Positions 52,856 to 62,346 are shown, numbered from the stretch's first letter. The stretch: 64,000 bases of DNA from Rhizobiales bacterium IMCC20636 (GCA_016865015.1 CP018226.1:713001-777000), one strand, 5' to 3'. Notes: a model not told the origin generated them from the letters alone. Numbers and translations are program-made.

Positions 52856-54484
52856 TTAGTAGCCGAGGTTAGAAGGACCACCTGTCACAGGACCACCCAT
52901 GGCAAGCGTGCTGGCCAAAAGATTATCCACTGGATCATCAAAACGATGACGTTTCTTGAGTGTGTCGCCCTGACCGAAGTAGAATCTCACACCAAGCGAG
53001 GCGCTGACATAATCGTCATCCCCAATCGCTCCATCGGCAAACAGAGACAATCCGTTGAAGGATTCGATTGCAGGAGCCCATTCGACACCAGCTGTCCCGA
53101 GAATATCCTGATTGGGGTCCGTTGCGGCACCAATTGATAATGCAAGATTATCAGTAGCATACCATGAAATATCAAGCTGACCGTATAGGCCATCTTCTTC
53201 AAAATCAGAGTTTGGACCAAATGTATAATTGTCCTTGATATCAATGTATTGGTAGCCTGCGCCTGCAGCAATCGTGAACTGTTCAAGATATAGTTCGGCT
53301 TCGACCCCCACTCTCGAGATACTCAATGCAGGTGCATAGAGTTTGTTATCAGGGCTGAAAAACCGATCATAAGCATCCTGGTCACCTTCGTATTCCAGAT
53401 AGGACGCCGTCACGCCGACGAGACCTTTCGTAGGATCGCGCCAGAATAAGTGGCCGCCGACGCCGTAAACAAATTCACCATCGACTTCGTCGTCAGAGAA
53501 AAATGAACTGGTGTCAGACACATCGTCATCGCGATTGATATAGCCCAGCAAACCATCCAACTGGAAGCCAAATGAGTGCAGGATTGGCGTTGTTACAGAT
53601 GCTGTTCCAACAATTGTTGGTGTCTCATCTCTCTCTGTCGCAGATGCATCCCAATAGGTGCCACCATCTTGCAGGCCACCAGCGATGCCGATTTTGAAGT
53701 TGAGACCGGATACAGCCGGGTAGCTGCCCATCATGGGGTTTTCTGCTTCCGGATCAGCGGCAACGGCCTGGCCAGCAACCATCGCGCCACCGAGGCCGAT
53801 CATTGCTGCGAATGCAGGTGCCTTGGCGAATTTTGAAAGGCCGGAAAGGAATGAATTCGAGGCAACGACGGAAGCGGCATCAACCGGAACAAGGCTCATT
53901 GCCGGAATTTCAAAGCCAATACGCAGTGCATGTACGAACAGGGACGAATTGTCCGGCATGACAGCGCGATAGGCATTTCTGACTGCGCTTTCAGCACCTG
54001 CCAGATCGGTAGTCTTGACCTTCTTGTCGGTGAAGAATTTTGTATGGTTGAGAACCACAAAAGCGGTACGTCGCTGTGTGTTCCAATAGATGCCTGCTAC
54101 CTTTTCACCAAGGGACGTGCGGATGGTCTCCGCGAAAGCCAGCAATTCTGCGGAGCGACCAAATGCACCTGTGGGGTCATGCAGAAAGGCAGTACCTTCA
54201 TAGCGCGCCAGCAGGCTTTCCAGAGAGGTGGCATTTGCAATCTTGCGGTCCGCATGAGACCGAATCTTGAAAGTTGCTTTCAACCCGCTTGCTTTCAAAT
54301 CGGCGAGCAGCGCTTTATGGTCCCTGCGTGAGGCCACTGACTTGACAGTGTGAGCTGTCACAATTGTGCGGCCAAAGGCATCGCGTTTGTGGGTCACCAA
54401 GTGGCTACGCGCAGAAGATGCGGAACACACCTTTACCACATGCGATTTCATTTCAGCGGAAATTTCAGTGGATTGATTTGTCAT
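52856..54484 (-). CDS. Chimeric outer-membrane beta-barrel protein with an internal signal peptide
   Basis: A 542-residue protein. Residues 1-205 form a soluble-looking domain without signal peptide (DHKALLADLKASGL, then SLESLLARYEGTAFLHDP). Then residues about 216-243 look exactly like a Sec signal peptide (KFAKAPAFAAMIGLGGAMV, cleavage near AVAAD). After it come amphipathic strands typical of an outer-membrane barrel (VSASLGVRFYFGQ), plus a 35-residue tail ending in Tyr. The start has GGGG upstream, and codon use looks continuous. A frameshift-free fusion, a late internal start, or a true long leader are possible. I recognise no family for the N-terminal part. Confidence 0.72.
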   Translation of the reverse strand: MTNQSTEISAEMKSHVVKVCSASSARSHLVTHKRDAFGRTIVTAHTVKSVASRRDHKALLADLKASGLKATFKIRSHADRKIANATSLESLLARYEGTAFLHDPTGAFGRSAELLAFAETIRTSLGEKVAGIYWNTQRRTAFVVLNHTKFFTDKKVKTTDLAGAESAVRNAYRAVMPDNSSLFVHALRIGFEIPAMSLVPVDAASVVASNSFLSGLSKFAKAPAFAAMIGLGGAMVAGQAVAADPEAENPMMGSYPAVSGLNFKIGIAGGLQDGGTYWDASATERDETPTIVGTASVTTPILHSFGFQLDGLLGYINRDDDVSDTSSFFSDDEVDGEFVYGVGGHLFWRDPTKGLVGVTASYLEYEGDQDAYDRFFSPDNKLYAPALSISRVGVEAELYLEQFTIAAGAGYQYIDIKDNYTFGPNSDFEEDGLYGQLDISWYATDNLALSIGAATDPNQDILGTAGVEWAPAIESFNGLSLFADGAIGDDDYVSASLGVRFYFGQGDTLKKRHRFDDPVDNLLASTLAMGGPVTGGPSNLGY

Positions 54485-54794
54485 GGCTGCCCCAGCAGTA
54501 AAAGTAAAAAGGTAGTATTCAATTCCAGGCTACGCTACGTCACGTCCAGTGGAGCGACAAGCAATTAGCTGAAAATGCAGCAATTTCTGATTGTATGTTT
54601 GCTGCCGGAGACTATTTATTCTGTAATCTGTGGCATATGTGCAACGAAAACCCGGTGATATTACACCTTTGTACCGGCAATCAGATGGGCGATTGAATCG
54701 GGTTGGCAACTGCTATATTCAGCAGCCTGCTTCAGCTTCAGGCCATGATCGGCTCTGGACGGTTTCCACAACACTGCGCCGGGGGGCATCCAAT
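54485..54794. other. 310-base divergent intergenic region
   Basis: It lies between the barrel-protein start (-) and the methyltransferase start (+). The methyltransferase frame remains open back to 54630, but those residues do not look like the family. I see no repeat or hairpin of note; two promoters should be here. Confidence 0.4.
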
Positions 54795-55997
54795 ATGCAT
54801 CGTCCAGAGCCTGCACCGGCACTGAATTCTGCAGATATCTATGTCCAGAAACGTGTGCCTGTCAGTTGTTGCGAGATATTTGACGAACAGTCTTCTGCCC
54901 GGGCTGTAGAGTGTGGCGATGTCAGGCTGGTGCATGACCAGCGGACCGGCCTGGTTTCAAACGCGGCTTTTGTCAGTGCGACGCAATGCTTTTCAGGCAA
55001 CTATAACGGCTCACAACACGGCTCGGTGCATTTCGGGCGCTATGCGGCAAATCTGTCCAAACGACTGGCAGAAAAGCACGAACTGCGCGGTAAGCATGTT
55101 GTTGAAATCGGATGTGGAGACGGCACCTTTCTGACTGGCTTGTGCGATATTTCAGGTGCGCGTGGGACCGGGATAGATCCCAGCCTTTTGCAACGTGCCG
55201 GTTCTGACGGGGTGGTCCGGTTTCTGGCGGAACGTCTGGGTGAGCAGCATTATGGGCTGGAACCTGATCTGATCATCTGTCGGCATACGCTTGAGCATAT
55301 TGGTGAGCTTGACGAAATCTTGGAGCATGTCTGTGGGATGATGCAGGGGCGCACGGACATTCCCTTCTATGTGGATGTGCCCGATGCCACACGGATTGCC
55401 AATGAGGGTGCCTTTTGGGATGTTTATTACGAACATTGCCATTATTTCACACCTGACAGTTTGCAGGCCGTGCTGCGCATGAATGGGTTCAGAACAGAGG
55501 ATATGCATACTGAATTTGACGGTCAGTATGTGTGCGCCACCGCTTATTTGCTGGACTCTGATACAGACGCGCAGTCTGTCGACGAAATGGTCGAGCGGTC
55601 CGGAGACATGACCTTGCTGGCTTCCCGTCTGGCCATCAATCTGGATAAGCAGCGCAATTTGTGGCGATGCTGGTTAGAAGACAGACCCGCCCAGTCGGTT
55701 GTCCTCTGGGGTAGTGGATCGAAAGCAGTTGCGTTTTTGACATCGCTGGGCCTGGACGACCAGGTTGCTGCCGTTGTCGACATCAATCCGGACAAACAGA
55801 ACTCTTTCCTGGCCGGGACAGGGCATGGCGTGGTGCCGCCGTCCGAGTTGGTTGATCTTGCGCCAAAGTTCATCATCATCATGAACCCGGCATATGTACT
55901 TGAAATCAGGGACGCTCTGGCCGAGTTGTCTGTAACTTCCAAAATTCTTGTGCTGGGTTGCTCGCATCCGGTTGCTGACAAAGGTTTGCCAGCATGA
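54795..55997 (+). CDS. SAM-dependent methyltransferase with C-terminal Methyltransf_14-like domain
   Basis: A protein of about 400 residues. The SAM site is HVVEIGCGDGTFL; HTLEHIGELDEILEHV and YEHCHYFTPDSLQAVL are typical of sugar C-methyltransferases, and the C-terminal domain (VVLWGSGSKAVAFLTSLGL onwards) matches the Methyltransf_14-like region that binds the sugar nucleotide. The usual N-terminal zinc-binding domain is not recognisable. The ATG at 54795 has GGGGG upstream; an earlier start at 54630 is possible. It overlaps the sugar nucleotidyltransferase by ATGA. Confidence 0.86.
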   Translation: MHRPEPAPALNSADIYVQKRVPVSCCEIFDEQSSARAVECGDVRLVHDQRTGLVSNAAFVSATQCFSGNYNGSQHGSVHFGRYAANLSKRLAEKHELRGKHVVEIGCGDGTFLTGLCDISGARGTGIDPSLLQRAGSDGVVRFLAERLGEQHYGLEPDLIICRHTLEHIGELDEILEHVCGMMQGRTDIPFYVDVPDATRIANEGAFWDVYYEHCHYFTPDSLQAVLRMNGFRTEDMHTEFDGQYVCATAYLLDSDTDAQSVDEMVERSGDMTLLASRLAINLDKQRNLWRCWLEDRPAQSVVLWGSGSKAVAFLTSLGLDDQVAAVVDINPDKQNSFLAGTGHGVVPPSELVDLAPKFIIIMNPAYVLEIRDALAELSVTSKILVLGCSHPVADKGLPA

Positions 55998-56722
55998 GTG
56001 GTCGTGAAAAGATCATCTTGCTGGCCGGGGGAAAAGGGAGCCGGATACAACAAGGTGACAGTCCGCCAAAGCCCCTGACCCTGATCGGTGACCAACCGAT
56101 TATCGGGCATATCATTGACGGGTTTGCCAGGCAGGGTTTTGCAGACTTCATCGTCGCGCTTGGGCATTTCAAAGGCGCGATGCGAGCCTATTTTTCTACA
56201 CAGCAAACACCGCGCAAGATTGAGCCGGTCGATACCGGGGAGGGCACTGATACAGGTGGCCGGGTGTTTCGGCTCAAGCACATGCTGGAGAATGAGCGTT
56301 TCATTCTGGCCTATAGTGATGCCGTCTGGGATGTGAATTTATTCGATCTGCTGGAAATTCACCGGAGACAGAATCGCATTGCAACGGTTGTTGCCGTGCA
56401 ACCGCGTTTGGCTTACGGCTTGCTGGGCCTGAAGGATAGTCAGGTGACAAGCATGATCGAAAAACCGGTCTTGGAAGATATTTGGGTGAGTGCGGGGATA
56501 TTTGTGGTGGAACCAGAAATATTTGACCATCTGACCGGCGATGACACAAGCTGGGAACTTGATACCTTGCCGCTTCTGGCTGCTCAAAATGAACTGACAG
56601 TCTACAAGCATCGCGGCTTCTGGCAGTCGATGGATACGTTGAAAGATGCAGAAATGCTGAATGACATCTGGGAAAATGGCGATGCAGCATGGCTGTACAC
56701 ATCGAAGCAGGGGCTTCGTTGA
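55994..56722 (+). CDS. rfbF: Glucose-1-phosphate cytidylyltransferase-like sugar nucleotidyltransferase
   Basis: A 242-residue nucleotidyltransferase. LLAGGKGSRI and SPPKPLTLIGDQPIIGHII form the nucleotide/sugar-phosphate site, and EPVDTGEGTDTGGRVFRL and GFWQSMDTLKDAEML resemble RfbF (CDP-glucose synthase) closely. It would make CDP-glucose or a related activated sugar. It starts inside the stop of the methyltransferase gene and is directly followed by an epimerase gene, so the three are co-translated. Confidence 0.86.
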   Translation: MSGREKIILLAGGKGSRIQQGDSPPKPLTLIGDQPIIGHIIDGFARQGFADFIVALGHFKGAMRAYFSTQQTPRKIEPVDTGEGTDTGGRVFRLKHMLENERFILAYSDAVWDVNLFDLLEIHRRQNRIATVVAVQPRLAYGLLGLKDSQVTSMIEKPVLEDIWVSAGIFVVEPEIFDHLTGDDTSWELDTLPLLAAQNELTVYKHRGFWQSMDTLKDAEMLNDIWENGDAAWLYTSKQGLR

Positions 56723-57781
56723 ATGCGGGTGCTGGTAACTGGCCATATGGGCTATCTGGGTGCCGCAGTTACAGATGAGTTGCTGGCAAAGGGGCATGAC
56801 GTCACCGGACTGGATACGAATCTGTTTGAAAGCTGTGTTTATGAGTACGCAGCGCCTTCACAGAAGCCGTTCGTCATACCCGGAATTGATCTGGATGTGC
56901 GCGATGCGCGCGCCGAGCATTTTGCGGGACAGGATGCAGTCATTCATCTGGCTGGTCTGTCCAACGATCCGCTCGGTGATTTCGACCCAAAACTGACCTA
57001 TGAGATCAATCACAAAGCGTCGGTCCGCATTGCGCAATTGTGCAAGCAGAGCGGTGTGAGGCGCCTTGTTCTTGCATCTTCATGTTCGGTCTATGGTGCC
57101 AGCGATGATGCTGTTCTGGACGAGCAGTCCGAATTTGCTCCTGTGTCGGCTTATGCCTGGTCCAAGTTGAAAATGGAGCAGGATATTGCGGCTCTGGCTG
57201 ATGATCGTTTTTCCCCGGTTTTCATGCGCAGCGGCACGGTCTATGGCCTGTCACCGCGTATGCGATTTGATCTGGTGGTCAATAATCTGATGGCCTGGAC
57301 GGTTGATACAGGCGAGATTTTTCTCAAGAGTGACGGACTTGCCTGGCGACCGATTATCCATCTCAAGGATGTGGCAACTGCTTTTGTGGCGATGCTGGCT
57401 CTTCATCGAAAGGATATGCATTTGCAGGCCTTCAATGTGGCCGCAGATACTGAAAACTACCAAATTCGAGACATTGCGGCCAAAATCCAGGCTCAGATAC
57501 CACATTCGAACATTGTGTTTGAAACCACCGTCAGCAGCGACAACCGGAATTACCGTGTCAGTGGGAACAAGCTGGAATCGGTGTTGGGCCCGCACTGGCG
57601 GCGCTACAGCCTGGAGGACGGAATTGCCGAGCTGCATACAGCGCTCACGGCCACACAGGTCCGGCCCGAAGAGTTTGAAGGGGCACGGTTTCAGCGCCTT
57701 ATGCATCTGAAATCCCGTATTTCTGCGAATGAGTTGACACCTGATTTGCGTCACACCAAGTCCAGGGATATTCCGGGTTGA
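56723..57781 (+). CDS. NAD-dependent epimerase/dehydratase (extended SDR)
   Basis: A 352-residue extended SDR. The nucleotide motif is VTGHMGYLGAAV at residues 5-16, the catalytic Ser lies in LASSCSVYG, and the Tyr-Lys pair is YAWSK. It acts on a nucleotide-sugar, probably the product of the CDP-glucose synthase encoded just before. It is not a clear CDP-glucose 4,6-dehydratase. The next methyltransferase starts on its stop (TTGA overlap). Confidence 0.88.
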   Translation: MRVLVTGHMGYLGAAVTDELLAKGHDVTGLDTNLFESCVYEYAAPSQKPFVIPGIDLDVRDARAEHFAGQDAVIHLAGLSNDPLGDFDPKLTYEINHKASVRIAQLCKQSGVRRLVLASSCSVYGASDDAVLDEQSEFAPVSAYAWSKLKMEQDIAALADDRFSPVFMRSGTVYGLSPRMRFDLVVNNLMAWTVDTGEIFLKSDGLAWRPIIHLKDVATAFVAMLALHRKDMHLQAFNVAADTENYQIRDIAAKIQAQIPHSNIVFETTVSSDNRNYRVSGNKLESVLGPHWRRYSLEDGIAELHTALTATQVRPEEFEGARFQRLMHLKSRISANELTPDLRHTKSRDIPG

Positions 57782-59028
57782 AGCAGCAGACACACAATTG
57801 TCGATCCTGCGGATCCTCAAATCTGAACCACATTATAAGCTTCGGAAAAGTGCCGCTGACCGCCCATTTTCCGAAACCGTCCGACCCTGTCGATGCTGAA
57901 ATTCTATATGATCTGGATCTGGTGAATTGTGTGGGTTGCGCGCTCGTGCAGCTTCGTGATGTGCCATTGCCGGAACTCATTTTTGACGAGAATTATCCGT
58001 ATTTTTCGTCGGTCTCACAAACACTGGTGGAAGCGTCCGGAGACTTTGCAGGTGCCATGGTGGCGCAACTTGGTTTGTCGCATACATCACAGGTTATCGA
58101 GATTGCCAGCAATGACGGCTATCTGCTGCAGAGTTTTGTCCGCAGGGGCATTCCGGCGCTTGGCATTGAGCCAACTCCGAAAGCGGTCACATTGGCGCGC
58201 GGTATTGGCGTGCCGACCATGCAGGAATTCTTCTCGGAAGATCTGGCAAAATCCCTTGTCGATGAAGGCCGGCAGGCAGATTTGATCATTGCCAATAATG
58301 TTCTGGCTCATGTGCCTGATCTGAATGGGTTTGTGTCAGGCATTCGGCATCTCCTCAAACCGGAAGGCATTGCCTCACTGGATTTTGGCTATCTGATCGA
58401 CCTCATCGAAAAGCTGGCATTCGATACAATCTATCATGAGCATCACTGCTATTTCAGTCTGACAGCATTGATCCCTCTTTTTGAACGCAACGGTCTTGAG
58501 ATATTTCATGCTGAACCCATTGTGGCACAGGGCGGGTCCTTGCGCATTTTCGCCCGACATCAGAGCGGTTCGTCAATACAGGCTGAAAGTGTTCGCGACA
58601 GGCTGGAGTATGAAATACAGCTCGGCGTAACAGATGGCCGATTGCTCAACGATTTTTCCGACAAGGTTGTTGAACTTGTTGCACAACTATCGACCCGTTT
58701 GCGTGAGCTCAAGGCGGAGGGCGCAAAACTTGCCTGTTACGGCGCTGCTGCAAAGGGTGCCATGCTGTTGAATGCTGCGAAACTTGATGCTGCGGTGTTT
58801 GATTATGTTGTGGACCAGAACACCGAAAAACAAGGCAGGCTTATGCCTGGTGTGCGCATACCAATTGTGTCGCCGGATGTGCTTGACAGTAATCCGCCAG
58901 ATTACCTGATTATTCTGCCATGGAATCTGGCAGATGAGATCATGAGCCAGCAAAGAGATTTTGCGGCAGGTGGTGGTCAGTTTATCATTCCCTTGCCTCA
59001 ATTTCGCATTGCGAACGGGTTCGTATAA
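57778..59028 (+). CDS. Sugar C-methyltransferase (zinc-binding N-terminus, Methyltransf_14 C-terminus)
   Basis: A 416-residue methyltransferase of the TylCIII/NovU type. N-terminal zinc site: CRSCG and CVGC. SAM domain: VIEIASNDGYLLQSF. YHEHHCYFSLTALIPLF and the C-terminal ACYGAAAKGAMLLNA are strong family marks. It adds a methyl branch to a ketosugar nucleotide. It starts at a TTG that overlaps the epimerase stop. With the synthase, epimerase and other methyltransferase it should make a branched deoxysugar for the surface glycan. Confidence 0.92.
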   Translation: MKQQTHNCRSCGSSNLNHIISFGKVPLTAHFPKPSDPVDAEILYDLDLVNCVGCALVQLRDVPLPELIFDENYPYFSSVSQTLVEASGDFAGAMVAQLGLSHTSQVIEIASNDGYLLQSFVRRGIPALGIEPTPKAVTLARGIGVPTMQEFFSEDLAKSLVDEGRQADLIIANNVLAHVPDLNGFVSGIRHLLKPEGIASLDFGYLIDLIEKLAFDTIYHEHHCYFSLTALIPLFERNGLEIFHAEPIVAQGGSLRIFARHQSGSSIQAESVRDRLEYEIQLGVTDGRLLNDFSDKVVELVAQLSTRLRELKAEGAKLACYGAAAKGAMLLNAAKLDAAVFDYVVDQNTEKQGRLMPGVRIPIVSPDVLDSNPPDYLIILPWNLADEIMSQQRDFAAGGGQFIIPLPQFRIANGFV

Positions 59029-59044
59029 GCAAGAACCGTTTTTA
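59014..59044 (+). terminator. Rho-independent terminator of the sugar operon
   Basis: AACGGGTTC (59014-59022) pairs with GAACCGTT (59033-59040) with one bulge, followed by a T-run ending at about 59043. The left arm overlaps the last codons of the methyltransferase. It faces the convergent glycosyltransferase. Confidence 0.65.
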
Positions 59045-59944
59045 TCAGGGGCGGGCTTCTGCATCTCTGATGGACCAGAGATCTGGCCTGGTAGAAAAAA
59101 CAGACCTGTACAATCCAATTGTTCTGAACCAGCGCGGCATGCGGTAAGCGGCATAGTTCATGTGTGAGCGCCAGACCAGTTTGGTCAGTGCCGGGTAGAG
59201 GCCGCGTTGATTGGCTATCTTTTTGTCGCGGACAATTTCGATCAGCAGACGATGCAAGGGAAACGCTTTTTGCAGTGTGTATTTGTAGGAATTTTCTGCC
59301 TGAACAATATAGGCCTCAAGCGGGGTAACGTCTCGTTCGGCCAGTACCTTGTCGATCTCCCAATATTTGCCATGAACCATGGTTCGGGCAATCAACTGAA
59401 AATCCCAACCCGGATAGGTTACGTCCGGAAATGCGTCTGTCAGCGCCTCGCGGCGCATCAGTGAGAACGCCCGTGCGTTTTCCACCGGGTCAGTCAAATA
59501 GCGCACAAGATTTTTGCCACTGTCTTCCATCAATGGTGCGGTGCCCTTGGAGATGTGACTGAACTGGTCGTCCTCGAAGAAGGCAACCTTGCCGCTGCAG
59601 GCCAATAGGTCTGGATCCGACTGAAGGATCGCCAGTGTCTCCTCCATGAATTCGGCATACCAGCGATCATCTGCCGGGGCGAACATGAAGTAGGGGGCCG
59701 AGGTGTTTTCAAAGGCGCGCTTGAAGCTCAGACGAATGTCGACACGCTCGTCAAAGCTGACGAGCCGCACCCGGGAATCCTGCTTGGCAAAGCCCTGGAC
59801 GATTTTGGCTGTGTCGTCGTCACTGGCATTGTCACAGATGACAAGTTCGAAATCCTGAAAGGTCTGTGCCAACAGGTTCTGGATTGCCATCCCGACTGTC
59901 TTCTCGGCATTGAGGACAGGCATTCCAACCGATATCAAAGGCAT
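59045..59944 (-). CDS. Glycosyltransferase family 2
   Basis: A 299-residue GT-A enzyme starting MPLISVGMPVLNAEKTVG, with LVICDNASDDDTAKIV and the metal-binding FAPADDRW near residue 92. It is convergent with the sugar operon and could attach the modified sugar. A preference for donor or acceptor cannot be read from the sequence. Confidence 0.9.
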   Translation of the reverse strand: MPLISVGMPVLNAEKTVGMAIQNLLAQTFQDFELVICDNASDDDTAKIVQGFAKQDSRVRLVSFDERVDIRLSFKRAFENTSAPYFMFAPADDRWYAEFMEETLAILQSDPDLLACSGKVAFFEDDQFSHISKGTAPLMEDSGKNLVRYLTDPVENARAFSLMRREALTDAFPDVTYPGWDFQLIARTMVHGKYWEIDKVLAERDVTPLEAYIVQAENSYKYTLQKAFPLHRLLIEIVRDKKIANQRGLYPALTKLVWRSHMNYAAYRMPRWFRTIGLYRSVFSTRPDLWSIRDAEARP

Positions 59945-60063
59945 GACACATCCAAACGTATTTATGGGTCTTCAAAGCCTGTCAGATGCAAACAATCCGC
60001 ATTTCAACTCTGGCAGAGTTGAAATTGTAGTGGGTTTCCCAATCTCCTTCAATCGGCCTGTTG

Positions 60064-60867
60064 TCATGCCGCTGTTTTGGCGGCGATGATTTTTTCGGCT
60101 ATCTCGACAAATCCTTCGCCGCCCTTGTGGCTTGCGACCCATGTTGGTTCAGCGGGCAGGGAGCCCTGGAAATCCATCACATTGGCGACACCGCAGGACT
60201 GGTTGAAAGCAGCGAACATGGGGGCATCATTCGGACTGTCACCGACAAACACGAAGGCGTCATTCTCCAGGTCGATATCCATGCCAAGCCGGTCCTTTAC
60301 AAAAGCGCGGGACATGGACATCTTGTCATAGGTTCCGAACCAGCCATTCACATGGATGGACGAGATTTTGGCAACGCCGCCTTCTTCTTCGAATATGCTT
60401 TTGATGCGCTTGATATCCGCCGCAGTCAGGGGTGGGACATCTTCGCAGAAATCCACCGCAAGATCGGCCATGCGGAAGGGCTGATCGGCTGAGATTGCTG
60501 CGCCCGGAACTTCAGCCTTGATGCGCTCCCTGATGCGGTCAAAGCGGGTTGGATTGTTGATATGTTCCTGCATGGCGGGATGGTATTTGCGGATCATCTG
60601 GCGGGCTTTTGAATCATAGGAATAATAAAACGCACCATTTTCGCCAATCACCCCGTCTACGGGCCAGAAGCGGGCGATCATATCGCACCAGCCCGCAGGG
60701 CGCCCGGTTACTGGCGCGACCTTGATGCCAATGTCTTTCAAGGCTTCCAATGCGCCATAGGCGCGCGCGGTCAAACGCCCTTCGGTGGTGATGGTGTCGT
60801 CAATATCTGCCAACACGACCTTGATGTTGGCCGCGACATGAACTGGCATGGTGCCAATGGGTTTCAT
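60064..60867 (-). CDS. HAD-superfamily phosphatase (Cof/phosphoglycolate-type)
   Basis: A 267-residue HAD hydrolase with class II cap. DIDDTITTEG is motif I (nucleophile Asp and acid Asp), VTGRPAG motif II, and VGDSPNDAPMF the metal-binding motif IV. It removes phosphate from a small metabolite, probably a sugar or polyol phosphate, in the cytoplasm. It starts three bases after the glycerol-1-phosphate dehydrogenase-like gene and is co-transcribed with it, so its substrate may be that enzyme's product. Confidence 0.88.
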   Translation of the reverse strand: MKPIGTMPVHVAANIKVVLADIDDTITTEGRLTARAYGALEALKDIGIKVAPVTGRPAGWCDMIARFWPVDGVIGENGAFYYSYDSKARQMIRKYHPAMQEHINNPTRFDRIRERIKAEVPGAAISADQPFRMADLAVDFCEDVPPLTAADIKRIKSIFEEEGGVAKISSIHVNGWFGTYDKMSMSRAFVKDRLGMDIDLENDAFVFVGDSPNDAPMFAAFNQSCGVANVMDFQGSLPAEPTWVASHKGGEGFVEIAEKIIAAKTAA

Positions 60868-60870
60868 CGA

Positions 60871-62217
60871 TCAGGTCTCTCTGGCCGCTAATGCGCCAAG
60901 CTGGCCGGTGTGATCGGCAATGTCGGTGAAGGAAAAGCGGTTGCGCATCTCATGGGCGTGGCACACGGCCTCGCGATAGAAATCCACATCCAGGCCGAGA
61001 TCTTTGGCGCTCGTTGGGGCGCTGGATGTGGCCAATTTGTCTTGCAGGGTTTCCACGGGGACGGCGATATCGAGACATTGCTGGCGCAGTTCCGGCCACA
61101 GATGCTCCAGTTTTGCGTTCACCTCATCCACCGTTCGGGCATCAAATGCCTTCTTTTTCAATTCGGCCAGACACTGGGTCGCTACGTCCTCACCCATGCG
61201 CGTCACCATGCTGTCAAAGTCAATTCTGGTAGGGGCCATTTCCGGTGCGCTTTGCGACGCCAGCAGCGCGGTCTGGATGCGCGCCATGGTCAGTGTTGCG
61301 ACGCCAACCTGCTGGCCGTGAAGCGAACCTGGATGCCGGTCACCGGCAAAACAATCAATGTAATGCGAAATCTGATGCTCACCCATCGAGCCGTGATTGG
61401 AAATTCCGGTGAACGAAATGCCAAGGCCGCACAGGGTCAGGACACGGAAGAGATAACCGACAGCTTCCAGATCGCCTTCGGCAATGCCTTTGGCCCGCTG
61501 CATCAGTTCGATCTCGTCGGGAATCTCGATGACATAAGGATCATGATAATAGACGCTGTTCAAAAGGCGATGTGACATCCACCAGTCGATCTGCGCGACG
61601 GGGCGGCAGAGGCAATCACCAAACCCGGCTGCATTGAGGTAAGCGGGCGCTGCGGCACAGACCTCCAGATCGACAAAAAACCCGGAAGGCACTTGCGCCG
61701 GCAGGGATACTTTCAGTCCGCTGTCCAGCGTTATGGAGGCGGTGGAAGACGTATACCCGTTCATCGACCCGGCAGTTGCGAACACGGTGTATTTGCGGTT
61801 GTTCTGAAAGGTGGCGAATTTCGTCAGATCATTGATGGTTCCGGATCCGACCGCGACTGCAGATTTGAAATCTTTCAGTTTTTCCGTGAGGTCTCGCACG
61901 CCAGCCATGTCGGCGTGAGGATTATCCAGAATAATCTCGGTGACCGGACCAATTTGTGCCAGCGCACGGGCAACCCGTTCTCCCATTGCCTTGTGAGTGT
62001 TGACGTCACAGACAACCGCAAAGGGGGGTTCAAAGCCAAGACTGGTTACCAGGTCAGCTTCCTGGCCTTTCAGTGTGGCTTGCATGATGATCTTGTCATA
62101 GGGCGCAGCAGGGTATTGCTTGCCATTGAGGGGGCTGATCCAGCGCCCTTCGCAAATGTCATCAATCAGGTGTGTCCAGCCTTTGTCGCCGGGGGGAATA
62201 GTTGGCATTATAGTCAT
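60871..62217 (-). CDS. sn-Glycerol-1-phosphate dehydrogenase-like protein (AraM/EgsA type)
   Basis: A 448-residue member of the glycerol-1-phosphate dehydrogenase branch of the iron alcohol dehydrogenase superfamily. Cofactor motif: AVGSGTINDLTKFATF; metal ligands: Asp in GFGDCLCRP, His in SNHGSMGEHQ and His in PGSLHGQQ. The family reduces dihydroxyacetone phosphate to glycerol-1-phosphate. It is longer than usual. The neighbourhood (FGGY kinase, SorC regulator) suggests that here it may oxidise a phosphorylated polyol instead. Confidence 0.9.
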   Translation of the reverse strand: MTIMPTIPPGDKGWTHLIDDICEGRWISPLNGKQYPAAPYDKIIMQATLKGQEADLVTSLGFEPPFAVVCDVNTHKAMGERVARALAQIGPVTEIILDNPHADMAGVRDLTEKLKDFKSAVAVGSGTINDLTKFATFQNNRKYTVFATAGSMNGYTSSTASITLDSGLKVSLPAQVPSGFFVDLEVCAAAPAYLNAAGFGDCLCRPVAQIDWWMSHRLLNSVYYHDPYVIEIPDEIELMQRAKGIAEGDLEAVGYLFRVLTLCGLGISFTGISNHGSMGEHQISHYIDCFAGDRHPGSLHGQQVGVATLTMARIQTALLASQSAPEMAPTRIDFDSMVTRMGEDVATQCLAELKKKAFDARTVDEVNAKLEHLWPELRQQCLDIAVPVETLQDKLATSSAPTSAKDLGLDVDFYREAVCHAHEMRNRFSFTDIADHTGQLGALAARET

Positions 62218-62244
62218 GTAAAATCCATCTTCATGTTTTTACAT
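62216..62244. promoter_or_regulatory. Inverted repeat in the divergent SorC promoter region
   Basis: ATGTAAAA (62216-62223, overlapping the dehydrogenase start codon) faces TTTTACAT (62237-62244) across 13 bases. A related TTACAT...ATGTGA pair lies at 62239-62257. This cluster is a likely operator for the divergent SorC regulator. Confidence 0.45.
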
Positions 62245-62346
62245 TTTCAATATGTGATTAGCATTTGTCAAGGTTGGAGGATTCCTTTCAACGTGCTATC
62301 TGGTCGAAAAGTGGCGTTTGATTAAGGTTTGGCGAGGAATTTTAAA

